This document shows positions 35,355-48,098 of a DNA stretch of 64,000 bases, one piece after another (the first letter of the stretch is position 1; every line of letters starts with the position of its first letter). Source of the DNA: Brassica napus (lineage: Eukaryota; Streptophyta; Magnoliopsida; Brassicales; Brassicaceae). The stretch is taken from NCBI RefSeq assembly GCF_020379485.1, contig NC_063437.1, forward strand, positions 3,730,806 to 3,794,805, read 5' to 3'. The notes beneath the pieces are model-generated. The model did not search any database and was not told where the DNA came from. It was given only the letters and a program-made list of their open reading frames with translations. A program made the position numbers and the translations under genes.

Positions 35355-37622
35355 TCATCTTGGCCTGAAGTTTCTCCTGGGCTGGCGACTGTCCAAGACA
35401 CCACCAAGAGTAGCCAAAGCGTCTTGAAACTTCCTGATCTTAACCAAACCCTTCACCATCGAAACCTCTTCCTCCGAGAATTTCGCTTTCTGCATCACCA
35501 TGTTCATTAACTTAACCAGCGTCTCCTCCATCGACAACGCGAGAAGACCTTCAGCCAACATGTACAACGAAGAAAACTCAGGCACAAACCCTTTCTCCAA
35601 CAGCTCAACAAGAAAGTCCACTGCTTCACGGATTGGTCCGCCTCCATTACACAGCCCACGGAACACGATCCTGTAAGAGACTGCGTCTGGTCCTGCTTCA
35701 CTCTTCTCAAGCATCTCTCTAAACAAGTTTATAGCTTCGGTTGTTTTCCTCTTTCTAAACAGCCCTTGAATCACAGGGTTGTAAGCGTGCGGTGTCAAAG
35801 CAATCCCTTTCATCTGAATCGACCTCAGAAGCTTACTCGCAACCTCGACTCTACCAGCTTTACACAACCCGCTTATCAAGGTTCCATAGGTCACTATATC
35901 TGGCTCGCAACCGTTTGAGGTCATGGCTTGGACTATATCCGCAGCTTTCTTGATGTCACCGCCTCTGCAGAAATGTGTTAGAAGTGAATTATATGTGAAC
36001 TTGTCAGCTTTATGTCCTTCCATTATCATCTGATCCATGAGCTGAGCCGCGTCTTCTACTCTCCTGCTTTTACAAAGCCCATCGATGAGTGTGTTGTACG
36101 TCACCGAGTTTCTCGAAACGCCATGTACTTCCATCTCGTCGAAGATCTCCTCAGCGTCTCTGATCTTGTTGGCTTTGCAGAACCCATCGATCAAAGTGTT
36201 GTAAGTTATCACACTCCGCGGACAGCCACTAGACTCCATTTGCTTAAGCATGTTTAGAGCTTCATCAAGCTTCCCTTTAGAGCATAAGCTATCAATCAAC
36301 ATGTTGTAAGTGAACTCGTCAGGCTCGCATCCTTTGCTCCTCATCTCTTCAAACAGCTCCATGGCGACGCGGTGGTTCCTAGTTAAACACAAGCCTTGGA
36401 TCAAAGAGTTGAATGTACAAACGTCAGGGAGAATCCCTTTGCTGGTGAGAACACGTGCAAGCTCCGTAGCTTCTTCAACCTGATTCTCCTTGCATAACGT
36501 GCTGATCAAAGTGTTGTAAGTCACAGTGTTTGGAGAACAGTCTCTACTAATCATCTGATCAAGAACCTCCACCGCTTCTTTCACCTCTCCCAGTTTACAC
36601 AACCCCGAGATCACGGAGTTGTAAGTATACACATCTGGATCATACCCTTCTTGAAGCATCACATCCATAATCTCAATAGCATGCTTCACATGCCCTGCTT
36701 TACACAACCCATTAACCAACGTATTAAACGTGTACTGATCAGGGAAAAACCCGCCTTCATTCGACATCTCCTGAATGAAATTGAGAGCCTCCTCAACTCT
36801 CCCTTCCTTACAGAACCCATGAACAATCACATTAACACTGACGTTAGACCAAGAACACCCAAACTCAACCATCTGCTCCCTTATTCTCAACGCACCATCT
36901 AAGTCTCCTTCTTCGATGTATCCTTGCATAATCGTTGTGAAAGTCTTCTCATCAGGGACAAGACCGTAACTATGCATATCCTCCATCATCAAGACAGCTG
37001 GTCTAAGCTGATGAGCTTTACACAAGGCTTTGATGAGAATGTTAAACGTGGAGACATCTGGTTTAATCCCCCAGACACTCATCTGGTCATGAGCAGACTC
37101 AACGAGTCTCAGATTGTTGCTGTCAACTAGAAGGTTCAAGATCCGGTTGTAGAAATGGGTGTCGGGTTTCAACCCGAACTCATTGATCATCCAATGAACA
37201 GTGGGAAGAATCTCGTCGTGCGAGTCGAATTGAGCGTAGCTCTCTAACAAAATCAAGAATTGAGAAGTACCCATTTCGCAGGAGGAGGTCTTCATGTCGG
37301 AGAGTATCTTCTTGATTGAATCGAAGGAGCCGGAGCGGCCTAGCCGGAGTAGGATCTCGTCGTAGAGAGCAGGGTCGGGGGAGAAGTTGGGTTGCTTGGA
37401 GGCGGTGTAGAAGAGGCGGAGGGCGGAGGAGTCGTCGGGCTGGCTACGGAGGGAGTCGAGGAGGTTGGTGGCGGGAGAGGAGAGAGCGGCGGAGTGAGGG
37501 GAAGCGAAGGAGACGGTGGAGGAAGGAGGAGGAGTGAGTTTGAGAGAGAAGGGTTGGTGGGTTAGAGTTAGGGAGTGGGAGATGGAGAAGGGATAGAGTT
37601 TGAGACAGGAGGAGAAAGCCAT
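35355..37622 (-). CDS. MEE40: PPR protein MEE40 (P-class, plastid-targeted)
   Basis: A single uninterrupted frame encodes 755 residues from the ATG at 37622 (MAFSSCLKLYPFSISHSL). An in-frame ATG 30 codons upstream exists, but MAFSS... begins a Ser/hydroxyl-rich transit peptide as in Arabidopsis MEE40 (about 754 residues). About 16 tandem 35-residue P-type PPR repeats run from about residue 165 to 690, typified by TYNTLIDGLCKSRRVEDAAQ and TYNSVISGLCKLGEVKEAVE. P-class PPR proteins bind specific organellar RNAs one base per repeat and protect, splice or translate them; loss of Arabidopsis MEE40 arrests embryos. No DYW or E editing domain is present. The repeats read clearly on the opposite strand as antisense shadow frames. 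It converges on AGD6, with stop codons about 250 bp apart. Confidence 0.94.
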   Translation of the reverse strand: MAFSSCLKLYPFSISHSLTLTHQPFSLKLTPPPSSTVSFASPHSAALSSPATNLLDSLRSQPDDSSALRLFYTASKQPNFSPDPALYDEILLRLGRSGSFDSIKKILSDMKTSSCEMGTSQFLILLESYAQFDSHDEILPTVHWMINEFGLKPDTHFYNRILNLLVDSNNLRLVESAHDQMSVWGIKPDVSTFNILIKALCKAHQLRPAVLMMEDMHSYGLVPDEKTFTTIMQGYIEEGDLDGALRIREQMVEFGCSWSNVSVNVIVHGFCKEGRVEEALNFIQEMSNEGGFFPDQYTFNTLVNGLCKAGHVKHAIEIMDVMLQEGYDPDVYTYNSVISGLCKLGEVKEAVEVLDQMISRDCSPNTVTYNTLISTLCKENQVEEATELARVLTSKGILPDVCTFNSLIQGLCLTRNHRVAMELFEEMRSKGCEPDEFTYNMLIDSLCSKGKLDEALNMLKQMESSGCPRSVITYNTLIDGFCKANKIRDAEEIFDEMEVHGVSRNSVTYNTLIDGLCKSRRVEDAAQLMDQMIMEGHKADKFTYNSLLTHFCRGGDIKKAADIVQAMTSNGCEPDIVTYGTLISGLCKAGRVEVASKLLRSIQMKGIALTPHAYNPVIQGLFRKRKTTEAINLFREMLEKSEAGPDAVSYRIVFRGLCNGGGPIREAVDFLVELLEKGFVPEFSSLYMLAEGLLALSMEETLVKLMNMVMQKAKFSEEEVSMVKGLVKIRKFQDALATLGGVLDSRQPRRNFRPR

Positions 37623-37749
37623 TGTTTGTTTGAAGTAAAGAGATGGATTGTGAGCTTCTGAGATGAAGATGAAGAGGTTTAAGGATTTGGGTAAGATGTT
37701 TTGTCTTAACAATCTAGAAATCCGACCAATCCGGTTATCGAACTAAGTT

Positions 37750-38814
37750 TTGACAAACCAGATAGATTCTGATTAAATCTATAATAGTTGGGCCAAGGTA
37801 TCTGCTAGCGGGCCTATGCTACCATTTTACTCTTGTAAGTTAGAAAGAAGTCAAAACTCACATCACATGCAAACCAGTGTTGATGTTGTTGCAAATAACT
37901 TGATTATAATATTTGTGTTGTTTGGATACCAAAATGTGTACATGATGTGAGGATTCATGTGTTTGTCCAAGAAAATGAAATACTATTTTGAACGTTCATT
38001 AAAAGAAAAAAAAACTTATGTTTAGGTGTTTCACAACCTCGATTTAGACAGAAGCATACTTGCAGTATATTGAAAAGACATTCATTTTAGGTCCCCGATT
38101 AATATAAATTTTTTAGGGTCCAAGAAATTAAAATAAATTTATAATATAATCGTTTAGACTTATTTTCTAAAAACTCTTTCCACATAGTAGACTAATATAG
38201 CACAAACTTATTCTTTTACAATGTTAAATTTGTGTATTTGGTGAAAGCGATATATCATATTGTAAAATTATTTTCATTATAGTTGTAAATAAGTTTATTT
38301 TTAAAATTTGCCTTAGGTCCCTAAAACTCTTCGCCATCACTGGATCTAGATAGTCGATGCTAATAATATTTCATATCCCAGTGATATACATGAATATTCC
38401 TTATCATTCAGACATTCAAAAGTTCTATATGCCTCTTTAATTCAGTTTGAATATGCTATTTTATTGAACGCACCAGATTTTGGTGTTTGGAAGAAGTGAC
38501 AAATGTATAAGGGTTTTTGATAAATAACGAAGGTTAAAACATAAAACAAGATGAGAAAGGTCATAATCAAGCATAATAATCGATCTCAATTAAATAAAGA
38601 TAAAGCATGAAATATCCTTTTGTTTTTGCTTAAGATATTTTAATTTTGAAATCTGAAATAGCAACAAAAATAGCGACATACAAAAGCCTAAAGAAATCTA
38701 ACCGTTCATTTTTTTTAAATAGGGTTGGGATAGTTGTCTGAACCGAACCAGCCTAACAGAAACAAATTTTTGGTTCCAAGTTCGATTCGATTCGATAATT
38801 TTTTATTAAAAAAA
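37750..38814. other. Spacer upstream of MEE40, no gene seen
   Basis: AT-rich spacer. Near 38730-38814 it contains GAACCGAACC and TTCGATTCGATTCG motifs, probably part of a CCGAAC-type repeat that was split by the Helitron insertion at 38815. Confidence 0.4.
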
Positions 38815-40279
38815 CTAGAGCTATTCCCGGGCTACGCCCGGGATGTTTTCCATATACTTTAATTAAAATTTAGATTACTTTATAATTTGTATTTGAATAT
38901 AAATATATATTATATACTTAGACTGATTCACTATGCGTGGATTGTTTTTTATAAAAAAAAAATCACAATCATTTTATTAATGTGTATTTTAATTGTCCAA
39001 CAAAACTTGTATAGTCAAGAGACCAAAAGATGTAGAATGTTAGATTTAGTAGAAGAAAAAAATTATTGTGGATGTTATCAGTTTATCATAAAACTTTTTG
39101 GAAGCAAACTGTGTTGTCAACCTTAGAAATTCTGTAATCTACAATGTAATGGTTACAAATTTTAAATTTTAGTTATTAGTTCGTTGGTGCAACACTGAAA
39201 AATTGCTTAATAGTTACTATCACTTATGCGGGAAGTTTGGATGAAACATTATTTTCTATTTTCTTTTGTCAACATCCATTTTTAAAGATTGAGTGGTGGT
39301 AAATTATTTTCTCTTTTCTTTTGTCGCTTCGGAGAGGCCATATTTTATTTTCTATTTAAACAATAGATTTTAAACCCTAAACCATAAGTTTAACACTTCA
39401 CTACAGATGTGATGACAATGGATGCAACACTTCAAAACTATTTACAGTAGAAATATTTTATAACTGATGGATTTATTGTTGATTTGATGTGTGTTTAATG
39501 ATGATTGAATTGTATGTTTAGGATTTTTAACATTGGTGTTATGTGTTTTTAACTAAAAGAAGCTGATGGTCATCTCATTGTTCTTTTCTGGTTCATGGAA
39601 AAAGGCGAATATATTTGCTGTTGCTATTCAGAATTTACAAATATATTATACAATAATTGTAGTTGAAAAGTGAGAGTCCTTGCATATATGACAGCTTATT
39701 GTGACGGCCCAGCCCGTGACAGTATGTATACTTTCATAAGTCTAAACTAAAGAACCCATAATATATGCACCTGAAGATTTTGTGTTAAAAAGAAGAAAAA
39801 GATTGGATTGGTTTAAGACTTTAGGTACATCGATAGCTTTTTTTCTGACAATTTTATTGCGTATAAATTATGTAGTCCTCACTCTAAAAGATTTTTAGAA
39901 CTATTTAGATAATCAAAATAGAACAATCACATTAAATTTCATTAAATAATACTTTTTTTGTTTTAAGTAAGTTTATAATAATATAATTTGGATAAATAAC
40001 AATGACCAATCCTTGTACTTCTCTTTTTTTTTTTTTATCTTGTGTGGTTCTTTCATTCTACTTCTCTTTGTTAGTGTTTAAGTCTTTCTTTTATTAGTTT
40101 CTTTGCGATTGTTTAAATACCTAAACAAAGAGTGCACATTTAGATCAAAAGATGTAACTCCCGTGAAAGGCCAAGTAATGGAAAGAGTACAAAGAACTCG
40201 GTAATAAACTAACATGGTGGAATTGAGACAAAAACAGAAGTACATAGATTCTCACGATAATAATAAGATCATGTTTTGC

Positions 40280-40610
40280 ATATTACAATCCCAAAGCCTT
40301 GGCTACCATTTTCAACGCCTTCTTTAGCTTCTTTACCGTCTTCCTCTCTTTCTGGCAGGTCCTCCAAACACAGCATCATGGATTTCTTTATGAGCGATCT
40401 CTACCCTTTTTTTTTTTGCCAAAAGATCTCTACTTTGTTCTCCAACAGACTCAACATCACACTCTTCAGGAAGCTCAGTACCTTCCACATTCCCTGTCAC
40501 CGGCTCACAAGACTTAGTTTTCTTGCACCATCTTTTGATGTAACTGTGGTAGACATTGGGACATGAGCTGCCATTTCATCTTCTGGCAAACCTGCTTTAT
40601 TCAGCTAGTT
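40280..40610 (-). pseudogene. Captured SYF1 C-terminal fragment
   Basis: Minus-strand frames read MSTTVTSKDGARKLSLVS and then, after a frame change, GNVEGTELPEECDVES and KKRVEIAHKEIHDAVFGGPA followed by RKREEDG. This order matches the acidic C-terminal part of plant pre-mRNA-splicing factor SYF1 (XAB2 homologue). A stop codon and a frameshift separate the parts, so no functional product is expected from this piece alone. It lies inside the Helitron at 38815-42305. Confidence 0.65.
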
Positions 40611-41348
40611 TTTGCCTCCTCCACATCTACCATCTCGTCTTTTTGCATCGTGTTCTCTATCAGAATGAAATGAGTCTGAAACAAAATATCAAATACGGTC
40701 ACATCAGTCGGCTTCCAACTATCAAAAGTAAACAAATGGATTCTCAGAATTGACAAAAAGAAAAGTTTCTAGTTGCTTGTGAGCTGAAAACAATGGAAAC
40801 CATCGCAAAAACACCTGTTGTAAGAGATTAGAGAGCAAACCTGAGTGTAACATGCGGAGACGCTTCTCTTGATTCGAAGCATTTCTCTCTATATGTGTCT
40901 TCCTTCCCACATTGCACCTGAGACTCGTGCCACTTGGTGTAACAGAAACTTCTCCCTCTCATAATATTAACCAACCCCGAACATATATATGCCAATCTAA
41001 GTTTTATAATAAATTTTAAAGAAGGCACATTCAATTAAATCAGAGTCAAATATTCACAGTTTCGCATAACTAAATGCTCATCTAGACTCCGATATACAAA
41101 TAACAAACATGCTATATTCTTCAAATTAAATTATGAATCTGTCAAATCCCAAAATTCATCACTTACTGAATTCTGGGACAGACCTTGGATGAGCATATTG
41201 AGAGACATACTGAAGGTATAAGGTCCTGACATACAGCATCTGACTAAAAGAAAGATATGAGAAGTTAGATCAAGCACACATCGATAGACAAAAAAAAAAC
41301 AACCTTTAAACCAAAAAAAATGTGTATGAAAGATAAGATTAGAAGATT

Positions 41349-41585
41349 AACATGGAAACAGCATGTTCAAACAACTCTCTCGCCTGCTCCAGCTTTGTCT
41401 TCCCATATCTCCTGACAAACTTTGTAAGATAAGTTACCATATGTCTTTAACATGAGGATACTTGAATATCTTGACACATCTTTAATACATATTGAAAGCA
41501 TCTTATTTTCCCCAAGAAGGAAAGCATAATTCAGAATGATCTGAGGCGTTCCTATCATAAAATCCAATATCTCCATAAACTGCTC
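41349..41585 (-). pseudogene. Captured SYF1 HAT-repeat fragment
   Basis: The minus strand reads ILDFMIGTPQIILNYAFLLG and, in other frames, VKIFKYPHVKDIW and LTKFVRRYGKTKLEQARELF. These are consecutive HAT/TPR-repeat segments of pre-mRNA-splicing factor SYF1, which belongs to the spliceosomal NineTeen complex. Frameshifts and a stop codon break the frame. Together with the C-terminal piece about 0.7 kb downstream it shows capture of a multi-exon section of the gene by the Helitron. Confidence 0.82.
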
Positions 41586-42599
41586 TCGTAAGGAAAAGTA
41601 AAGAATGTGGTAAGAACAAAAAAAAAAAAGAGAAAAACATATAGGTAATAACAACCTGCAATAAACATAAAAGAATGTGAGGTGGAGACTTGCTGAGCTG
41701 AAGAGAAGTTTGGTAGAAGTTGTAATTCAGACTCTAACGGGCCTGCTGTTCGTAGGTAAGAAGGACCGTGCATAGAAGTGAATCAAACGGAATCGTAATA
41801 CCGACTCTGATGGATCTGCTGAGATGTCATTGAAAATATAGGGCAACTTGAGACTTGCCGGAATTTTGTACAGATTTTAGGGCCACCGATTGATGTTGTC
41901 GAATGGAGGATGAAGATTATGGTTCGATATAAGCTTCTATGAAAGAGTTTATATAAGAGTAAACAAAGGGAGGTGGAAAGATAACATCTTTATAGAATTG
42001 AATTAGTGAGAGTGGATGGTGATTATTACACAGAAACGGCCTAAGTTGCAGAGATTTGGAACAGTGATGGAGAAGTGGAAAAGTTGGAAACCATTGCTTT
42101 GCGTCGAGCAATTTTTTTTAGAGGAGAGATGGGCCCAATGTATTAAATGGCCACTTAAGATTATTGAAGTCCAAATGAATAGACCCAATATCGTTTATCT
42201 CTTCTAAAGCTGACGTGGCCGAATAATCATTTGTTATTTGTTGATTTTTTAGTCATACGTGGAGGCTTGAGGGTTGAGGGTTAAGCCCTTTTAGTATTGT
42301 ATAGATTGGTTTTCAGTTCGGCAAATCAGTTTTTCAATTTTTTTCTCAAAAAAATATTTACAACCAATCCATACTAAAAACTAGAAATGAATTAACTGAG
42401 CTAACTAAACTAACCGAACCGGACTTTATTTTTTGTTAATTCAGTAAAATTTATGATGAACCAGAAAAACCTGCATGGCTAGTTCAAAGCATTACATTAA
42501 ATTAGACATCTAGTTCAAATAACTCATCATATCATATAAACAAAGTGTTTGTAAATAATATACAAAATCAAAACAAGTAATATTTTGGAGGAAAGGTTC

Positions 42600-45500
42600 A
42601 CAAAACTAGTGCTGATCTATTAATAATAAGAATCCCAACGTTGAATGGTTGTGTATTTTCATTAGAAAAAAAAACTGATATTAGTGTAAAAAGGTTGTCA
42701 AATTATGAAACAATGTGTGTATCCATAATTTTGTGTCTTTTTATTATAATGTCAAAAGTTGTGTGTTTTCATACTTTTCATTTTTTAAATGTATGTATTA
42801 GTTTTAAGAGTTGTATCTATTCATAAGTAATAGATGCAACTTTTCATCTAAAAAACTAATAAATACAACTTTTCATGTAAAAAACATGTAAAAAACTTAA
42901 AAGATTCAATCTTTTCATATTAATACACTGAATTTTAGATATAAAACATTGTAAATATATATGTAAAATATTAATAAACAGAATGAGAAAAGTAAAGGTG
43001 AAAAGACACAACTTTTCATCTCAAAAGTTAATAAATGCAATTTTTCATGTAAAAAAACTTAACAGATAAAACTTTTCATGTAAAAAATTTAAGAGATTCA
43101 TTTTCATACTAATACACTGATTTTTAGATATAAAACATTTGAAAATATTTGTGAAGTGTTGATAAATAGATATGAGATAAGTAAAAACAAAAAAAAAACA
43201 CAAGTCTTCATTTCAAAAACCAATAAATTCAACTCTTAATGTAAATAACTTAAAAGATGCAACTTTTCATATTAACACTGACTAAACAATTGTAAATATT
43301 TATGTCAAGTATTAATAAATGGATATGAGCAAAGTAAATACAAAAAAAAACACATTTGTTCATTTTTGTTGGAATTCCTATTATAATTAAGCAAACACAA
43401 ACTTCAAACGGTATTAGTTAAAGAGCCAAGAAAATGAATTAGTGGAGTTAGCAATAGCTGAATTAGTGGAAGACTGGTCTGGAATAATGTTCATGCGTTG
43501 GATGTGTTCGAGTATGTCGGCTACTTTCTTCATATCCGGTTGATTTTTGGGTTTGGATCAGTGCAAGAGGGTGTAATGCAACCCATTTCTGCTGCGAGTT
43601 TGGATGAGTATTGAACTTTGACTACTTCGTCCATTCTGTGTTTTCACGCTATATCTTCTTAAGAATTATGGTTTTAACCAGTTGACTAGACTCTCTTGTC
43701 CTTGAGCCGGTTTGGGTTGTGTGTCCTTAGTCCCGTCGTTACTTCTAGTCCACAGAAAATAAGGACATGTTTAAAAAAAAATGAAGACACGTTATATCCT
43801 CTCAGAACTTATGTTTTGATAATATTATATAAGATATATAAAACCAAAACTGATAAAGCATATACTTAATGTGTGCTCTATATGTTATATTTTATAATTT
43901 TCCTTTGTTTTTGCTTATATTTTGTTTAGTTTTTAACAAATATTTTCGTCTCAACATCCTAACCAGTTATAATGTGTAGATATGTTTTTCATAAGCAATA
44001 AATGAAACTTTTCATTTCAAAAACTAATAAATGCAACTTTTCATGTAAAAATCTTAATAGATTCATTTTTTCATATTAATACACAAAATTTTACATGTAA
44101 AACAACTATAATATTTATGTAAAATATTAATAAATATATATGATCAAGGTAAAAGTGAAAAGACAAAACCTTTTATCTCAAAAACTAATAAATGCAATTT
44201 TTCATGTAAAAAAATTAAGAGATTCAAATTTTCATATCAACACACTGACTTTTAGATATAAAACACTTGCATATATTTTTGGAGTATTAGTATATATAAG
44301 GATGTATTAGTAACTATTAATAATAGTAACCCCAATTAATGACAAAGACTGTGTTTTTTAATCCTCAAAATTACATTAATTGAAAACAATTGTCAAATTA
44401 TATATGTGTCTTTTAAAAATTATCTCTAAAATGTATTTATTTTAATAGTTGTGTCTTTTTAATTAATAATAAGAATCTCATTTAATGTTGAATTGTTGTG
44501 TATTTTCATTAAAACTGATATTAATGTTAAAAGGTTGTCAAATTATGAAATAATGTGTGTATCTATAATTTTGTATCTTTTCATTATAATTTCAAGGTTG
44601 TGTTTTTTCATATTTTTCATTTTTTAAAATATATTAGTTTTAAGAGTTTTACCTTTTCGTAAGTAATAGATGCAATTTTTCATCTAAAAACTAATAAATA
44701 CAACTTATCATGTAAAAAAAATGTTAAAAGCTTAAGAGATTAAATCTTTTCATATTAATACACTGAATTTTAGATATAAAACAGTTGTAAATATTTATGT
44801 AAAATATTAATAAATAGATACGAGAAAAGTAAAGGTGAAAAGACACAAGTTTTCATCTCAAAAGTTAATAAATGAAATTTTTCATGTAAGAAAATTAACC
44901 GATGCAACTTTTCATGTATAAAAATTAAGAGATTCATTTTCATACTAATACACTGGTTTTTAGATATAAAACAGTTGCAAATATTTTTGAAATATAAAGA
45001 AATAGATATGAGCAAAAGTAAAAATTAAAAAACACATGTTTTAATCTCAAAACTAATAAATGCAATTTTTCATATTAATACTCTGACTTTTAGATATAAA
45101 AAATTGTAAATATTTATGTGAAATATTAATAAATATATATATGTGCAAACAAAAGTGAAAATACAAAATTTTCATATGAAACTAATAAATGTAATTTTTC
45201 ATGTAAAAAAACTTAAGAGATTCAAATTTTCATATCAATACACTGACTTTTAGATACAAAACACTTGCAAATATTTTTTTTGGAGTATTAGTATTTATAA
45301 TGTATTAGTATCAATAATAATAGTAATCCCAATTAATGACAAAGGTGGTGTTATTTCATCCTAAAAATTACATTGATTCTCTTTTATTTTTTAGCTATTG
45401 TTGTAAACAAATTACATTAATTGAAAATAATTATCAAATTATATAATATATGTGTATTTTTAAAATTATCTCTAAAATGTATTTATTTTAAGGGTTGTGT

Positions 45501-46700
45501 CTTTTTAATTACTTTTTAAATATTTATTTTGAAACCAGATTAATTTATTTAGATTAAGAGTTTCATTTCAGAATTAAAAAAATGCAACTTTTCATGTAAA
45601 AAACTTAAGATATTTAACTTTACACATTAATACTTTGAATTTTAGATATAAAAATAATTAAATATTTATGTGAAATATTAATAAATAGATATGTGCAAAT
45701 TAAAAGTGAAAAAAATAAATTTTTCATCTAAACTAATAAATGCAATTTTTCATGTAAAAGAACTTAAGTGATGCAATTTTTCATGTAAAAAGCTTACAAG
45801 ATTCAATTTTTCATATTAATACACTGATTTTTTGGACAGGGTCTATATGAGTCTGTAATCTTTTTGCTGTCAAAAAAAAAAAAATACACTGATTTTTGGA
45901 TAAAAACAAATTGTAAATATTTTTGTGAAATATTAATAAATAGACTGGAACAAAGTAAACATAAAAAAACACAAATTTTCATCTCAAAAATTAATAAATG
46001 CAATTTTTCATGTAAAAAAAACTTAAGAGATGCAGCTTTTCTTGTCGAAAACTTAAGAGATTCAAATTGTCATATTAATATACTGACTTTCAAATATAAA
46101 ACAATTGGAAATGTTTTTGAAGTATTAATAAATGATTTTAAGCAAAATAAAAACAAAAACACACAAATTTTCATCTCAGAAACTAATAAATATAATTTTT
46201 CATGTAAAAATAAAACTTAAGAAATGCAACTTTTCATGTAAAAACTTAAGAGGTTTAAATTTTTCATATTAATACACTTATTTTTATATATAACCAATTG
46301 CAAATATTTATGTAAAGTATTAATAAATAGATGTGAGAAAAATAAAAACGAAAAGACACAATTTTTCATTTCCAAAACTAATAAATGCAACTTTTATGTA
46401 AAAAAACTTAAGAGGTGCAACTTTTCATGTAAAAAACTTAAGAGATTCAAATTATCATATTAATAAAATGACCTTTGGTATAAGACAATTGTAAATAATT
46501 ATGTGACGTATTAATAAATAGATATGAACAAAGTAAAAATGAAAAAAAAAACACAAGTTTTCCTCTTAAATGATGTGTTTTCAAATTGACGTGTCTTTTC
46601 ATTATCAGATTAATTGATGTGTTTTTTAAATAAATGTTAAATGATGTGTCTTTCATATGGAAATTTTATTAGTTTTAAAAGAAAAATATCCAAAATGCAT
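42600..46700. repeat. AT-rich array of degenerate repeats, about 190 bp period
   Basis: The region is built from many diverged copies of one unit. Each contains TTTTCATGTAAAAAACTTAA, TTAATACACTGA, TTTTAGATATAAAAC and ATTAATAAATAGATATGAG. Clear unit starts recur at about 44813, 45002, 45945, 46131, 46326 and 46515, giving spacings near 185-195 bases. A higher-order duplication is also visible: about 42600-43040 resembles 44470-44890, and 44280-44460 resembles 45280-45510. A non-repetitive island at about 43370-43990 interrupts the array. There is no coding potential; the many short frames are chance products. Confidence 0.75.
43480..43750 (-). pseudogene. Receptor-like cytoplasmic kinase C-terminal fragment
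   Basis: Within the repeat array the minus strand reads PAQGQESLVNWLKP and, further on in other frames, CTDPNPK and QPDMKKVADILEHIQRM. These resemble the end of the kinase domain in receptor-like cytoplasmic kinases (PBL/APK type), where the family has a QNLVxWARP-like motif and then a C-x(n)-RPDMKxVVxxLEHIQ block. Stops and frameshifts break it. It is probably a gene fragment carried or inserted by a mobile element. Confidence 0.6.
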
Positions 46701-48098
46701 CTTTTCCTAATGATATATCATTTCATCATAAAAACACAATAGAGTTTTAAAAAGTTGTCTTTAGTCTAAGGATTTGTTTTTAGAAAATTTTCATGTTTAC
46801 CATTTTTATGATATCATTATTCATGTTTACCACTACTAAAGAGACATTTTCAAAAGAACTTTTTTCATTAAGTGGCAAAAGAATCGTATACCTTTGTTCT
46901 TTATATATGTAATAAATAATATTTTAAAAATAAAAATAAAATTAAAAAATAAGTTTTTTTTTATGTTTTTGAATTATACTTTTTCAAATTTGAACTTTTT
47001 ATAAAAAAATTCTGAATTTTGTTATTTTTCAAAATTTCTTTTTGAAAATCGAAAATTATTTTTGACACTATTTTTTATATTTTTAAAGTATTTATTTATA
47101 TATTTATTATAATCATAAATTTTACATTCCAAAAACTTTACTCAACTCTTCAACTCTAAACTTTATGTTTAGATTAGTTAATCATAGGGTTACATTTGAA
47201 CTTTCAAGGATATGATGTTACAATGTCTGAAAAACGGGGTAAAAATAACGGCGATAGAACAGAACAATGAACTGTTAAACAGTGACCAGTGTCGATAGTA
47301 GCATAAGTAACTTCTCAGAGAACATGTCCTGCTATGCGGTGGCAAGGTTTTTGTCTTTTTCATCATCCAAAGGCTTGAGAGGAAAAAGGCTTTGGGATGT
47401 GAGTGCGGATGTCTTTGGATACTTCAGTTACAATTTTGGTGTGAAGAGTGACCATCAGACTCTTGAGCATCTTCAGATCCAATACAAGAGATATGACTCG
47501 AGCCACTAGAGCATTTACTGGGCCTCGTAAGATGGGACTCGACATCTTTGTAATCCAACCTACCACACTAAGAGCTCATATGGTGGAACTAGGAAGAACA
47601 AAATCAAAATATTATGCATTACAACATACACAATTAATCCTTGCTAAAACATATAAAATAAACATCCCCTAAATATATATTAAAACCTTAAAAACAACTC
47701 CTCAATTAATCCTTGCTAAATCCTCTATTAATTGATTATGCGCTTGGCTCGTTATGCCTAGCGTAATTTCGAGCATGACTGAACACACATGCTAGAGTTG
47801 ATAAAGTTGTGAACTTGGACCAAGAACCACAGTCTCTTGTTATGAACTTGGACTTAATAAAAGAGAAAACAGACCCCACCTTCGCAGATAAAAGTTAGGA
47901 TAAAAATCATGGTAAAATTCGTTGCAAACAGAGTTGTCAAAGTTTGGTCAGGAGTTTCATTTGTGAGGAAGCAAAACCCATACGTTGTAAAAGTGTTTGT
48001 GTTGAACAGAGGAGGAGGGCAAAGTGACAAACAAGACAAAGTGAGATGAATGATGGATCAGCTGGTATGGAGGCCCAAGTCTAAGTTGGAGCCCATCG
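46700..48098. other. Spacer with MITE-like and unidentified coding-like segments
   Basis: About 46900-47200 resembles the interior of the Mutator-like MITE at 57913-58427 (AT-rich centre, then TCAACTCTAAACTTTA and a GATTAGTTAATCATAGGG block), but its ends were not located. At about 47290-47570 GC content rises; the minus strand reads SPILRGPVNALVARVISLVL and then HTKIVTEVSKDIRTHIP, which I do not recognise. It may be another gene fragment. A 70-bp segment near 47775-47850 (AACACACATGCTAGAG) recurs at 49973-50044. Confidence 0.4.

Larger units (their letters stand above)
38815..42305 (-). mobile_element. Helitron carrying SYF1 gene fragments
   Basis: On the minus strand the element starts TCTATACAATACTAAAAGGG after host A (42306) and ends with the hairpin CCCGGGCGTAGCCCGGG, a short spacer, CTAG, and host T (38814). 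These are textbook Helitron ends. At 3491 bp it is the longest Helitron here. Two blocks in its middle derive from a spliceosomal SYF1 gene in the same orientation as the element (listed separately). No Rep/helicase frame was found, so it would rely on an autonomous relative. Confidence 0.88.

Noticed and set aside
36012..37130. Plus-strand open frames in the MEE40 region
   Set aside because: They are antisense shadows of the regularly spaced PPR repeats; the minus strand has one uninterrupted 755-residue frame.
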